Positions 1 through 9,648 of a stretch of 64,000 nucleotides of DNA are shown piece after piece; within the stretch, counting starts at the first letter, position 1, and every line of letters begins with the position of its first letter. Made by a program: the position numbers and the translations under genes. This DNA comes from DAHUYF01 sp963838385. Lineage in GTDB: Bacteria > Pseudomonadota > Alphaproteobacteria > ATCC43930 > CGMCC-115725. The notes under the pieces are model-generated. The model ran no database searches. It was given only the letters and a program-made list of their open reading frames with translations, and was not told the DNA's origin. The stretch is taken from assembly GCA_963838385.1 (NCBI GenBank), contig CAWIRE010000001.1, positions 1,674,001-1,738,000 of the forward strand. The letters are read 5' to 3'.

Positions 1-1
1 G

Positions 2-346
2 GAAATGGGCATCGGCCGCTTCTCGCCGTTGACCTATGCGCGCGACGTCAAGGTGTCGCATCACGACCCGCGAACGATGTATGCGGCGCTCAGCGTGGCC
101 GCGGTGAGCGACGAAGGCTCGCTCTATCGCAGCCGCGACCTCGGCGAGACCTGGCAGCGCTTCGACCATGGCGTGGCGATGCGCAGCACGCTGATGATCA
201 TCGCCGAAAGCCCGGCGACGCCGGATCGCGTCTATTGCGCCACGCGCAAGGGACAGGTGTTCGGCACCGCGGATGGCGGCCGGCACTGGCGCGACTATCA
301 GCTTCCCGACGGCGTCGAAGGCGTTTACGCGCTGGCTGCGGCGTAG
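2..346 (+). CDS. C-terminal part of a BNR/YVTN-type beta-propeller protein (5' end outside window)
   Basis: The frame is open from the window edge, so the start lies upstream and only about 114 C-terminal residues are visible. They contain two copies of the blade pattern typical of BNR/sialidase-like and photosystem-II-stability-factor-like propellers: a run ending SRDLGETWQRF and a second ending TADGGRHWRDY (small-x-D-x-G-x-x-W). Each is preceded by a short strand with YAA or YCA. Such proteins are often secreted, but no signal is visible here. The gene converges on the formate dehydrogenase operon, leaving only 12 bp between the stop codons. The substrate or binding partner cannot be inferred. 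Confidence 0.6.
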   Translation, partial: EMGIGRFSPLTYARDVKVSHHDPRTMYAALSVAAVSDEGSLYRSRDLGETWQRFDHGVAMRSTLMIIAESPATPDRVYCATRKGQVFGTADGGRHWRDYQLPDGVEGVYALAAA

Positions 347-358
347 CGACGGCCGCCG

Positions 359-578
359 TCAGTGCCGCGCCGCGGTCTCTTTCGCCTTGAGGCGCTCGAC
401 GGCGCGGCGGGGTAGCGGGTCGAGCCCGGCGCCGCCGGCATCGAGATGGGCGAAGATCGCAGTCCGCATCCGCGGGTCCCAGAACTTCGCCAGATGGGTG
501 GCAATGTCGACGACCGCCTTCTCCTCGCCCTCGTGCTTGAAGAAGAGGCCGATCTGGTTGGCCATGTAGACGAGCTTG

Positions 579-589
<11 letters not shown>
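359..589 (-). CDS. fdsD: Formate dehydrogenase delta subunit FdsD
   Basis: This 76-residue protein has the usual length of FdsD, the small accessory subunit encoded last in NAD-dependent formate dehydrogenase operons. It starts MSPDKLVYMANQIG and contains the family-typical stretch VVDIATHLAKFWDPRMR near its middle. FdsD is needed for an active complex in related bacteria, but its exact role is not settled. The ATG at 589 was chosen because it overlaps the end of fdhD by 11 bp, as expected for a coupled operon. An in-frame ATG at 622 would lie inside fdhD and adds 11 residues that do not look conserved. No clear ribosome binding site is visible, so translational coupling is likely. Confidence 0.85.
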
Positions 590-1399
<810 letters not shown>

Positions 1400-1403
<4 letters not shown>

Positions 1404-4247
1404 TCCGCCGCCTCGGCCGGCGCCGCGATGCGCCGCGTCTTCTCCGACAGCTCGCGATAGTGCTCCTGCCACTCGGTGGGGCCGTTGGACGGCATCACCT
1501 GCACCGCCGTCACCTTGTATTCGGGGCAGTTCGTCGCCCAGTCCGAGTAATCGGTGGTGACGACATTGGCCTGCGTCATCGGGTGATGGAAGGTGGTGTA
1601 GACCACGCCCGGAGCGACGCGGTCGGTGATGAGGGCGCGCAGGCTCGTCGAGCCGGCACGGCTGGCAAGCGTCACCCAATCGCCGTCGCGGATGCCGCGC
1701 TGCTCCGCGTCGTGGGGATGGATCTCCAGCCGATCCTCCTCGTGCCAGACGACGTTCTCGGTGCGCCGCGTCTGGGCGCCGACATTGTACTGGCTGAGGA
1801 TGCGGCCGGTGGTCAGCAGCAGCGGGAAGCGCGGGCCGGTACGCTCGTCCGTCGCCACGTATTCGGTGATGATGAACTTGCCGCGGCCGCGGACGAAGCC
1901 GTTCATGTGCATGACCGGCGTGCCGTGCGGCGCCTTGTCGTTGCACGGCCACTGCACCGAGCCGTCGGCATCGAGCTTCTCATAGGAGACGCCGGCGAAG
2001 GTCGGGGTCGTACGCGCGATCTCGTCCATGATCTCGGAGGGGTGGCGATAGCGCATCGCGAAGCCCATCGCCTCCGACAGCGCGATCGTGATCTGCCAAT
2101 CCTCCATGCCCTGGCGCGGCGCCATCACCTTGCGCACGCGGTTGATGCGCCTCTCGGCATTGGTGAAGGTGCCGTCCTTCTCGAGGAAGCTCGAGCCCGG
2201 CAGGAAGACATGGGCGAAATTCGCGGTCTCGTTCAGGAAGAGATCCTGGACGACGATGCATTCCATGGCCTCGAGCCCGGCGGTCACGTGATGCGTGTCG
2301 GGATCGGACTGGGCGATGTCCTCGCCCTGGACGTAAAGGCCCTTGAAGCTGCCATCGACCGCGGCGTCGAGCATGTTCGGGATGCGCAGGCCCGGCTCCG
2401 CGTCGAGCGTCACGCCCCAGAGCGATTCGAAGATGCCGCGCGTCGCCGCGTCGGAGACGTGGCGATATCCCGAGAACTCGTGCGGGAACGAGCCCATGTC
2501 GCAGGAGCCCTGCACGTTGTTCTGGCCGCGCAGCGGGTTCACGCCGACGCCCGGCCGGCCGATATTGCCGGTCGCCATGGCGAGATTGGCGATCGCCATG
2601 ACGGCGGTGGTGCCTTGGCTGTGCTCGGTGACGCCGAGCCCGTAATAGATCGCCGCGTTGCCGCCGGTGGCATAGAGCCGGGCTGCGGCGCGGATGAGCT
2701 CCGCCGGCACGCCCGAGACCTTCTCGACCTCCTCCGGGCTGTTGCGCGCCTCGGCGACGAACGCGGCCCAGTCCTGGAACTCGTCGAGCTCGCAGCGCTC
2801 GCGCACGAAGCTCTCGTTGACGAGGCCCTCGGTGACGATGACATGCGCGATCGCGGTGAGCACGGCGACGTTGGTGCCGGGCTGCAGCGGCAGGTGATAG
2901 GCCGCCTCGACATGCGGCGTGCGCACGAGATCGATGCGGCGCGGATCGACGACGATGAGCTTCGCGCCCTGGCGCAGCCGCTTCTTCAGGCGGGAGGCGA
3001 AGACCGGGTGGCCATCGGTCGGGTTGGCGCCGACGATCATGACGACGTCGGCATGCTCGACGGAATCGAAATCCTGCGTGCCGGCCGACGTGCCGAAGGT
3101 GGTGCTCAGCCCGTAGCCGGTCGGCGAATGGCAGACGCGGGCGCAGGTATCGACGTTGTTGTTGCCGAAGCCGGCGCGGACCAGCTTCTGGACGAGGAAG
3201 GTCTCCTCGTTGGTGCAGCGCGAGGAGGTGATGCCGCCGATCGAGCCGCGGCCGTATTTCTCCTGGATGCGCCGGAACTCGGAGGCCGCCTGGCCGATCG
3301 CCTCTTCCCAGCTCACCTCGCGCCAGGGATCGGTGATCTTCTCGCGGATCATCGGCTTGAGGATGCGCTCGCGATGGGTGGCGTAGCCCCAGGCGAAGCG
3401 GCCCTTGACGCAGGAATGGCCGCGATTGGCCTTGCCGTCCTTGTACGGCACCATGCGCACCAGCTCGTCGCCGCGCATCTCCGCCTTGAAGCTGCAGCCG
3501 ACGCCGCAATAGGCGCAGGTGGTGACCACGGAATGCTCCGGCTGCCCGGTCTCGATCACCGATTTCTCGATCAGCGTCGCGGTCGGGCAGGCCTGCACGC
3601 AGGCGCCGCAGGAGACGCATTCGGACTCCAGGAACGGCTCCGCCATGCCGGCCGAGACCTTGGAGGCGAAGCCGCGCCCCTCGATGGTCAGCGCGAAGGT
3701 GCCCTGCACCTCCTCGCAGGCGCGCACGCAGCGCGAGCAGACGATGCACTTCGCCGGGTCGAAGGTGAAATAGGGGTTGGACTCGTCCTTCGCCGCCGCC
3801 AGGTGGTTCTCGCCCTCGTAGCCGTAGCGCACCTCGCGCAGGCCGACGGCGCCGGCCATGTCCTGCAGCTCGCAATCGCCATTGGCGGCGCAGGTGAGGC
3901 AGTCGAGCGGATGATCGGAGATATAGAGCTCCATCACGCCGCGGCGCAGCCGCTTCAGCCGGTCCGACTGGGTCGAGACCACCATGACCCGGCGCCACCG
4001 GCGTGGTGCAGGAGGCGGGCGTGCCCGGGCGGCCCGCGATCTCGACGAGGCAAAGGCGGCAGGAGCCGAAGGCGTCGACGCTGTCGGTGGCGCAGAGCTT
4101 CGGCACCTGCACGCCGGCTTCCATCGCCGCGCGCATGATCGAGGTGCCTTCCGGGACGCTGACCGCGAAACCGTCGATGGTCAGGCTGACCATCTTCTCC
4201 GCCGTGGCGGGCGGGGTACCGAAATCGATCTCCTGGACGAGCGGCAT
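1400..4247 (-). CDS. fdsA: NAD-dependent formate dehydrogenase alpha subunit FdsA, split by a one-base frameshift
   Basis: FdsA is the catalytic subunit that oxidises formate to CO2 at a bis-molybdopterin centre. With one base removed near 3986 the product is 948 residues, normal for the family. The N-terminal [2Fe-2S] ligands are C52, C63, C66 and C80. The H-C-C-C cluster is H112, C116, C119 and C125. Two ferredoxin-type clusters follow (C167/170/173/177 and C210/213/216/220), then the catalytic-domain [4Fe-4S] at C244/247/251/279. The likely Mo ligand is C372, within CARVCH. The ATG at 4247 has AGGAGAG upstream and lies 10 bp after fdsB. The reading frame changes between APG (residue 87) and MVVSTQSDRL. 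All motifs on both sides are intact, so a sequencing error or very recent mutation is more likely than an old pseudogene. Confidence 0.9.
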
Positions 4248-4257
4248 GGCGGCTCTC

Positions 4258-5814
4258 CTATTCCGCGGCGGCAAGCCGGGGGCTTGCGCCGAAATCCTCG
4301 GGAAAATGTCGGATCGCGCTCATCACCGGATAGGGCGTGAAGCCGCCCAGGGCGCAGAGCGAGCCGAACTTCATGGTGTTGCAGAGATCCTCGACCAGCG
4401 CGAGGTTCGCCGCGCGCTCCTCGCCGCGACGGATGCGGTCGATCACCTCGACGCCGCGGATCGAGCCGATGCGGCAGGGCGTGCATTTGCCGCAGGATTC
4501 GATGGCGCAGAACTCCATCGCGAAGCGGGCCTGGCGCGCCATGTCGACGGTATCGTCGAAGACGACGATGCCGCCATGGCCGATGAGCCCGTCGCGCGCC
4601 GTGAACGCCTCGTAGTCGAAGGGCGTGTCGAAGAGCGCGCGCGGGAAATAGGCGCCGAGCGGCCCGCCGACCTGCACCGCGCGCACCGGCCGGCCGGTCG
4701 CGGTGCCGCCGCCGATGTCGTCGACGAGCTCGCCCAGGGTGACGCCGAAGGCGGCTTCGAACAGGCCGCCATGCTTCACATTGCCGGCGAGCTGGATCGG
4801 CATGGTGCCGCGCGAGCGGCCCATGCCGAGATCGCGATAGAAGGCCGCGCCCGAGGCGAGGATGATCGGCACCGAGGCGAAGGAGATGACGTTGTTGATG
4901 ACGGTGGGCTTGCCGAAGAGCCCGCGATGGGCGGGCAAGGGCGGCTTGGCGCGTACCATGCCGCGCTTGCCTTCGAGGCTGTCGAGCAGCGCGGTCTCCT
5001 CGCCGCAGACATAGGCGCCGGCGCCAACCCTGATCTCGATGTCGAAGCCGTGGGGCGAGCCGGCGACATTCCTGCCGAGATAGCCCTCGCGCCGCGCGGT
5101 GGCGATCGCGGCCGCCATGGCGGCGATGGCATGCGGATATTCCGAGCGGAGGTAGACGAAGCCCTTGCTGGCGCCGGTGGCGATGCCGGCGATCGTCATC
5201 CCCTCGATGAGCACGAAGGGATCGCCCTCCATGATCATGCGATCGGCGAAGGTGCCGGAATCGCCTTCATCGGCGTTGCAGACCACGTATTTCTGCGCGC
5301 CCTGCGTCTGGAGCACGGTGCGCCATTTGATCCCGGTCGGGAAACCGGCGCCACCGCGGCCGCGCAGGCCCGACTGGACGACCTCCTCGACGACCGCCGC
5401 CGGCGTGAGCGCCACCGCGCGCTCGAGCCCGGCAAAGCCGCCATGGGCGCGGTAATCGGCGATCGACAGCGGATCGGTGATGCCGCAGCGGGCAAAGGTG
5501 AGCCGCGTCTGCCGCTTCAGGAACGGCACCTCTTCCGGCCGCCCGACGCGCAGCGCGTGGCCGCCGCCCTCGAGCAGCCCGGCATCGAGCAGTCCCTCTA
5601 CATCGCCCGCGCCCACCGGGCCGTAGGCGATGCGGCCCGCCGGCGTCTCGACCTCGATCATCGGCTCGAGCCAATAGAGGCCGCGCGATCCCGTCCGCAC
5701 CAGCTGGACGGCGATGCCGCGCCGCCGCGTCGCGGCCGCCAGCGCGTTCGCCACCTCCTCGGCGCCGACCGCGAGCGCGCCGGAATCGGCCGGGACGTAG
5801 ATCCGCGCCGTCAT
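4258..5814 (-). CDS. fdsB: NAD-dependent formate dehydrogenase beta subunit FdsB (NuoF-like)
   Basis: FdsB carries FMN and the NAD+-reducing site of the soluble formate dehydrogenase, and is homologous to NuoF of complex I. The 518-residue product has the FMN/NADH glycine loop GRGGAGFP at 152-159, followed by CNADEGDSGTFADR, GAGAYVCGEETALL and the [4Fe-4S] motif ESCGKCTPCR with C441, C444, C447 and C487. The first 100 residues form an extra N-terminal domain typical of FdsB rather than NuoF. The ATG at 5814 overlaps the fdsG stop as ATGA, so the two subunits are translationally coupled. The protein should sit in the cytoplasm with FdsG and FdsA. Confidence 0.95.
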   Translation of the reverse strand: MTARIYVPADSGALAVGAEEVANALAAATRRRGIAVQLVRTGSRGLYWLEPMIEVETPAGRIAYGPVGAGDVEGLLDAGLLEGGGHALRVGRPEEVPFLKRQTRLTFARCGITDPLSIADYRAHGGFAGLERAVALTPAAVVEEVVQSGLRGRGGAGFPTGIKWRTVLQTQGAQKYVVCNADEGDSGTFADRMIMEGDPFVLIEGMTIAGIATGASKGFVYLRSEYPHAIAAMAAAIATARREGYLGRNVAGSPHGFDIEIRVGAGAYVCGEETALLDSLEGKRGMVRAKPPLPAHRGLFGKPTVINNVISFASVPIILASGAAFYRDLGMGRSRGTMPIQLAGNVKHGGLFEAAFGVTLGELVDDIGGGTATGRPVRAVQVGGPLGAYFPRALFDTPFDYEAFTARDGLIGHGGIVVFDDTVDMARQARFAMEFCAIESCGKCTPCRIGSIRGVEVIDRIRRGEERAANLALVEDLCNTMKFGSLCALGGFTPYPVMSAIRHFPEDFGASPRLAAAE

Positions 5815-6281
5815 CGCCGCGCTCCGTCGAGCAAGGCCGAGAGGCGCTTGGCGTCGAGCCGCCCGACCGGCTTTCCGTCCAGCATCCCCGCGGGCGCGCA
5901 GGCGCAAAGCCCGAGGCAGTAGACGGGCTCGAGGGTCAGCGCGCCGTCGGCGGTGGTATCGCCCCAGCCGGTCTGCAGCCGCGCCTGCGCCGCTTCGGCG
6001 AGCGCGTCGCCGCCCATGGACTGGCAGGCCTCGGCGCGGCACAGCTTGAGCACGTGCCGACCCGGCGGGGCATGGCGAAAATCGTGATAGAAGCTGACGA
6101 TGCCATGCATTTCCGCGCGCGTCAGATTGAGCGCCTCGGCAACGAGCGGCACGGCGTCTTCGGGAACGTAGCCAAAGGCCTCCTGCAACGCATGGAGGAT
6201 CGGCAGGGCGGCGCCCTCCATCGCCCGATGCGCCTCGATGATCGCCTCGGCGCGCTCCTTGCTCCAGGACCGGCTCGGCAC
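5811..6281 (-). CDS. fdsG: NAD-dependent formate dehydrogenase gamma subunit FdsG (NuoE-like)
   Basis: FdsG is the thioredoxin-like [2Fe-2S] subunit that contacts FdsB, homologous to NuoE. The 156-residue product has the four cluster ligands C81, C86, C122 and C126 in the patterns CRAEAC and CLGLC, and the family stretch MHGIVSFYHDFR. The start is assigned to GTG at 6281 because GGAGAGG lies 6 bases upstream. The open frame extends 25 codons further to an ATG at 6356, but that would run through the operator-like palindrome region. It is the first structural gene of the operon, directly behind the LysR gene on the same strand. Confidence 0.93.
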   Translation of the reverse strand: MPSRSWSKERAEAIIEAHRAMEGAALPILHALQEAFGYVPEDAVPLVAEALNLTRAEMHGIVSFYHDFRHAPPGRHVLKLCRAEACQSMGGDALAEAAQARLQTGWGDTTADGALTLEPVYCLGLCACAPAGMLDGKPVGRLDAKRLSALLDGARR

Positions 6282-6358
6282 GTCGCCTCTCCTTACTTTA
6301 TATGGGCTAGATTTGTGTCCGCCGCGGGCCACAATCAATAAAGGTGTCCCGTTCAACG

Positions 6359-6373
6359 ATAGAGATTATCTAT
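6359..6373. promoter_or_regulatory. LysR-type operator candidate upstream of fdsG
   Basis: ATAGA-GATTA-TCTAT is an interrupted palindrome that contains the T-N11-A core of LysR-family binding sites. It lies about 80 bp upstream of the fdsG start and just after the LysR gene, in a conspicuously AT-rich patch of an otherwise GC-rich sequence. It is the natural candidate for the binding site of the adjacent regulator. No convincing -10/-35 pair was identified next to it. Confidence 0.5.
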
Positions 6374-6390
6374 TAATCGTAACTATTTCA

Positions 6391-7302
6391 TTACTTTTCA
6401 AACGGGTAGCTCGGATCTAGGCGGGGCGCCAGGCGGCGCGCCTCGGTCACCAGGGCGGCGGTGAGCGGGGTCATCGGCTCGCGGTACGGCACCACCAGCC
6501 CCATGGTCGGGTGCGGCTCGGGACCGATGATCGGGATGGCGCGGATGGTGTCCAGGAGCCCCAGCGCTTCCGCGATCTTGGCCGGCATTACCCCGGCCCA
6601 GGGTCCCGCCCGGATATGGGCGACGAGGACGAGCATGGAATCCGATTCCAGCGTCGGCGCCGGCTCGCAGCCCGCCGCCCGCAGATAGCGGTCGATGATG
6701 CGGCGGTTCTGCATGTCGGGGGTGAGCAGGCAGAGCGGGATCTGCCCGACCTCGGCCCAGGTGACCGTCTCCCGATCGCCGAGCGGGCCGCCCGCCGCGG
6801 TGAGGAGATGGTACTGCTCGTGGTAGAGCGGCACGAAGCGGACGCGTCCGAGCGGCTCGTTGTCGAGATAGGTCAGGCCGGCATCGACCTCGAGATTCTC
6901 GAGCAGGCCCAGGATATCGATCGAGGTGCGCGACAGGATGGTGAACGACACGTTGGGGTGACGGGCGCGATAGGCCGTGGTCAGCGACGCCACCATGGCA
7001 AGCGCCGTCGGCACCGCGGCGATCCGGATGTGCCCGGCAAGCCCCTTCTTGAGCGCCTGGACCTCCTGCTGCATGGCGCGTGAATCGCTGACGATGCGGC
7101 GGGCCCAGTCGAGCACGCGCTCGCCTTCGGGGGTGAAGCTGTGAAAGCGCGAGCCGCGGTGGACGAGGAGAACGCCGAGCGTGTCCTCGAGCTGCTTGAT
7201 GCCGGCCGAAAACGTCGGCTGGGTGACGCCGCAGGCTTCCGCCGCGTGGCCGAAATGCTGCTCGCGCGCGAGCGCAATGAGGTATTCGAGCTTGTCGATC
7301 AT
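6391..7302 (-). CDS. LysR-family transcriptional regulator of formate dehydrogenase
   Basis: The 303-residue protein has the classical LysR layout. A winged helix-turn-helix spans residues 3-62 (HFGHAAEACGVTQPTFSAGIKQLEDTLGVLLVHR), and a periplasmic-binding-protein-like effector domain runs from about residue 90 (HIRIAAVPTALAMV) to the end. In many alpha- and betaproteobacteria a LysR gene (fdsR-like) directly precedes fdsG. Here it is in the same orientation, not divergent, with 109 bp between its stop and the fdsG start. The effector is unknown. Formate or a central metabolite would be the guess from context. Confidence 0.88.
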   Translation of the reverse strand: MIDKLEYLIALAREQHFGHAAEACGVTQPTFSAGIKQLEDTLGVLLVHRGSRFHSFTPEGERVLDWARRIVSDSRAMQQEVQALKKGLAGHIRIAAVPTALAMVASLTTAYRARHPNVSFTILSRTSIDILGLLENLEVDAGLTYLDNEPLGRVRFVPLYHEQYHLLTAAGGPLGDRETVTWAEVGQIPLCLLTPDMQNRRIIDRYLRAAGCEPAPTLESDSMLVLVAHIRAGPWAGVMPAKIAEALGLLDTIRAIPIIGPEPHPTMGLVVPYREPMTPLTAALVTEARRLAPRLDPSYPFEK

Positions 7303-7369
7303 GGCGCCGCGACCTTAGCACGCCGCGGACGGCGCGACAGGCGCCCCTCCGCCCTGTGGCCGCCGCCCC

Positions 7370-8017
7370 TCACGCCGCCGTTTGTGGATCTCTCTGCGGC
7401 AGCGCGCTCTCGGCCATGACCGCCGGCTGCTTGATGGCCGAAAGGTAAAGCAGGGTGGCGGCCTCAAGCGACGGCGCCTCGAGCACGGAGCTGCGCTTGG
7501 CGTTCAGGAACCGGCGCGCCGTCACCCGAAAACCGGCCGCGCTCAGCGACCGGGCGATCTCGTCGAGCGGGAACTTGGTATAGGAAGCGTGTACCTTCAC
7601 CTCGCCGGAATAGCTCGTGATCAGCAGCCGGCCGCGCTTCCTCAGCACCCGCCAGGCCTCGCCGAACACCGTCGGCATGGGCAGATATCCGACGCATTCC
7701 ATGAACATCACCACGTCGAAGCTGTCGGAGGCGAAGGGGAGGGATTGCGAATCGGCCTGAACCAGCGATCGCAGCCCCCGCTCACGCGCGCGCTTCAGCA
7801 TCGGCAGGGACAGGTCGAGGCCGATCACCCGGTGCTGCAGCGCCGACACGTGGCTTTCCAATTCGCCGGTGCCGCAGCCGATCGACAGGATCCTTTTCTT
7901 CCTTGCCGGCAGCTGCGCTGCGATCCAGCGGCGAAGTGCCACGGACCGGACGCTGAAGGTGAAGTAGTCGCTGTCGCGCCAGCCATTGTTGCCGATACGC
8001 GCATAGAACCGGGACAT
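7370..8017 (-). CDS. Class I SAM-dependent methyltransferase
   Basis: A 215-residue Rossmann-type methyltransferase. The SAM loop is ILSIGCGTGELE (motif I), followed by the acidic LIGLDLSLPML-type strand, an ADSQSLPFASDSFDVVMFMECVGYL segment (motifs II-III) and the WRVLRKRGRLLITS strand. This is the Methyltransf_11/UbiE-like arrangement. The substrate is unknown. The ATG at 8017 (MSRFYARIGNNGW) is preferred. Another ATG at 8044 would add nine residues, and neither has a good ribosome binding site. It is separated from the LysR gene by 67 bp and probably transcribed alone. Confidence 0.8.
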   Translation of the reverse strand: MSRFYARIGNNGWRDSDYFTFSVRSVALRRWIAAQLPARKKRILSIGCGTGELESHVSALQHRVIGLDLSLPMLKRARERGLRSLVQADSQSLPFASDSFDVVMFMECVGYLPMPTVFGEAWRVLRKRGRLLITSYSGEVKVHASYTKFPLDEIARSLSAAGFRVTARRFLNAKRSSVLEAPSLEAATLLYLSAIKQPAVMAESALPQRDPQTAA

Positions 8018-8078
8018 TCGAGGAGACCGCCGCTCTATCGGCATGAGTGAGTTTCGCCGGATGCGCGCCTATCAACGG

Positions 8079-8498
8079 TCAAATCTTCTCGAGCGTCAAG
8101 GGGTCGGGCTCGCCGCCAAAATACTTCTGCAGGGCGCGGGTGAAGATCTCGTTGTCGGCGGCGACACGGCTGAACAAGGTCAGGCAGGAGCGGAACTTCA
8201 GATCGTCGGGAGAGCCGAAGATCTGGTGCGCCGAGCGGCCTTCCACGAGGACGACCAGGCGGGTGCAGTCGCGAAGCCGGGGACCGAGAAGCGGGTGATC
8301 CAGATAGGCCTCGGCCTCCGCGCGCGAGGCGATGGCAAAGCGGCGGGCCGTCGCGCTGTGCCCCAGCCCCTCGACCTGCGGGAAGATGAACCACATCCAG
8401 TGCCCGGTCTTGCGGCCTTGCCGGAGCTCGGCGCAGGCCTGCTCGAAGACCGGCGCCTGAGCGTCCATGAAGCGCTGAAGATCGTGAGGGTCGGCCAT
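8079..8498 (-). CDS. DUF1810 family protein
   Basis: The 139-residue product starts MADPHDLQRFMDAQ and has the near-invariant DUF1810 features: GRKTGHWMWFIFPQ, EGLGHSATARRFAI, a DHPLLGPRL stretch and DDLKFRSCLTLF. Members are small soluble proteins of unknown biochemical role, sometimes annotated as calpastatin-like. The start at 8498 lies 5 bp after the stop of the DUF2905 gene, so the two are probably co-transcribed. There is nothing unusual in length or composition. Confidence 0.88.
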   Translation of the reverse strand: MADPHDLQRFMDAQAPVFEQACAELRQGRKTGHWMWFIFPQVEGLGHSATARRFAIASRAEAEAYLDHPLLGPRLRDCTRLVVLVEGRSAHQIFGSPDDLKFRSCLTLFSRVAADNEIFTRALQKYFGGEPDPLTLEKI

Positions 8499-8503
8499 CG
8501 TCG

Positions 8504-8686
8504 TCAGCGATTGACGAGCCAGAGGATCAGGGACACGACGATGCTCACCAGGATGCAGGTGGTCAGCGGAAAATAGAACGAGCCGTGCTCGCCCTGCACA
8601 TAGATGTCTCCGGGCAGCCGGCCGAGGCCGAGGCGCGCCAGCCATGGCCAAAGCAGGCCGACAGCCACGATGACCAGTCCAAGCAT
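8504..8686 (-). CDS. DUF2905 small inner-membrane protein
   Basis: This 60-residue protein consists of two hydrophobic helices (residues 2-20 and 39-58) joined by the family signature LGRLPGDIYVQGEHGSFYFPLTTC. DUF2905 proteins are two-helix membrane proteins of unknown function. It lies immediately upstream of the DUF1810 gene on the same strand. Its own upstream neighbour, the DUF899 gene, ends 112 bp earlier. Confidence 0.85.
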   Translation of the reverse strand: MLGLVIVAVGLLWPWLARLGLGRLPGDIYVQGEHGSFYFPLTTCILVSIVVSLILWLVNR

Positions 8687-8797
8687 GACGAGGATGCGTC
8701 GGATCGAGCGGCTCCTTCTCCGGTCGGGCCACCTCCCGATCCATATCGCTCCGGCCGCGCCGCCTTCAAGTCCCCGGCCGTGTCGCCGCCGGTCGCC

Positions 8798-9535
8798 TCA
8801 GCCGCCGCAGCAGGAGGCGGGAGTGGCGCGCTCGTACTCGTCGTGGCGGCGCACCCAATCGCCGAGATTGCCGCCGGGGCCGGTCTCGTTGCGGCCCTTG
8901 GGCGTGAGATCGAGCACCATGTAGGTCGTCAGCAGCTCTTCCGTGCCGCGGGCATAGCTCGAATAAGTGTGGAAGATGTCGCCGGCGGGGTCGCGATAGA
9001 ACACGCTGAGGCCGGGAAGCTCCTCGATCCCCGCCTCGATCATCGTGTAATTGTAGTAGATCTTGCCCCGCGCGAGATCGTCCTTGGTGAAGGACACGTG
9101 GTAATCGAAGTTGAAGTCGCTGCCATGGGACGACACCCAGGTGAAGCGCCAGCCCATGCGCTTGCGATAGGCCTCGATCTCGGCGAGCGGCGCCCGCGAC
9201 ACCGTCGCGAAGCTGACGTCGTGATGCTCGAGATGCACCAGCCCGCCCTCGATGTGGTCGGCGCCGAAGGAGCAGCCCAGGCAGCCCTCCTTCCACCCCG
9301 GCCCGAGCATGAAATGATCGACGACCAGCTGGCTGCGCCCGGCGAAGAGATCGGCCAGCGTCTTCTTGCCGTCGAGCGAGTCGAAGACATAGGCCTTCTC
9401 GACCTTGACCCAGGGCAGCGCGCGCCGCTCGGCGCTCAGCCGGTCGCGCAGCCGCGTGTACTCCTTCTCTTTTGCCAGCAGCGCCTGGCGCGCGGCGAGC
9501 CATTGGTCACGGGACACGACCGCATGGGATGCCAT
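8798..9535 (-). CDS. DUF899 thioredoxin-like protein
   Basis: The 245-residue product (starting MASHAVVSRDQW) belongs to the DUF899 family, which has a thioredoxin/AhpC-like fold and is annotated as dithiol-disulfide isomerase-like. The core shows FAGRSQLVVDHFMLGPGW followed by the CLGC cysteine pair, a VSRAPLAEIEAYRKRMGW helix and the SVFYRDPAGDIFHTYSSY strand. It ends with a CCGG tail. The ATG at 9535 is preferred over one at 9577, which would overlap the operator. The promoter region holds the palindrome GTTGATATCAAC shared with the MarR/VOC locus at 12053, which suggests co-regulation. Confidence 0.88.
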   Translation of the reverse strand: MASHAVVSRDQWLAARQALLAKEKEYTRLRDRLSAERRALPWVKVEKAYVFDSLDGKKTLADLFAGRSQLVVDHFMLGPGWKEGCLGCSFGADHIEGGLVHLEHHDVSFATVSRAPLAEIEAYRKRMGWRFTWVSSHGSDFNFDYHVSFTKDDLARGKIYYNYTMIEAGIEELPGLSVFYRDPAGDIFHTYSSYARGTEELLTTYMVLDLTPKGRNETGPGGNLGDWVRRHDEYERATPASCCGG

Positions 9536-9552
9536 CTCGGTTCTCCCTCGGA

Positions 9553-9580
9553 TTGCCATATAGGTTGATATCAACATAAT
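9553..9580 (+). promoter_or_regulatory. Promoter with embedded GTTGATATCAAC operator (DUF899/methyltransferase divergon)
   Basis: On the + strand TTGCCA (9553-9558) and CATAAT (9575-9580) are separated by 16 bp. The perfect 12-bp palindrome GTTGATATCAAC occupies 9564-9575, starting 5 bp after the -35. The promoter at 12042-12069 has the same three elements at the same spacing. The palindrome also lies 29 bp upstream of the DUF899 start on the minus strand, so one bound repressor could silence both divergent genes. Confidence 0.6.
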
Positions 9581-9648
9581 GCCGTGCCTGTCAAGGCGTG
9601 GGCGAGAGCGGCTATGATCCGATCGTTCAGCGCGATGCGGGGCGCCTC

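Noticed and set aside
1460..4138. Long open frame (892 codons) antisense to fdsA, and similar frames at 13981-16614, 42715-44931 and 56815-59124
   Set aside because: They are antisense shadows created by high GC at third positions. Their products are Arg/His/Ala/Gly-rich without domains, and the opposite strand encodes well-known proteins.
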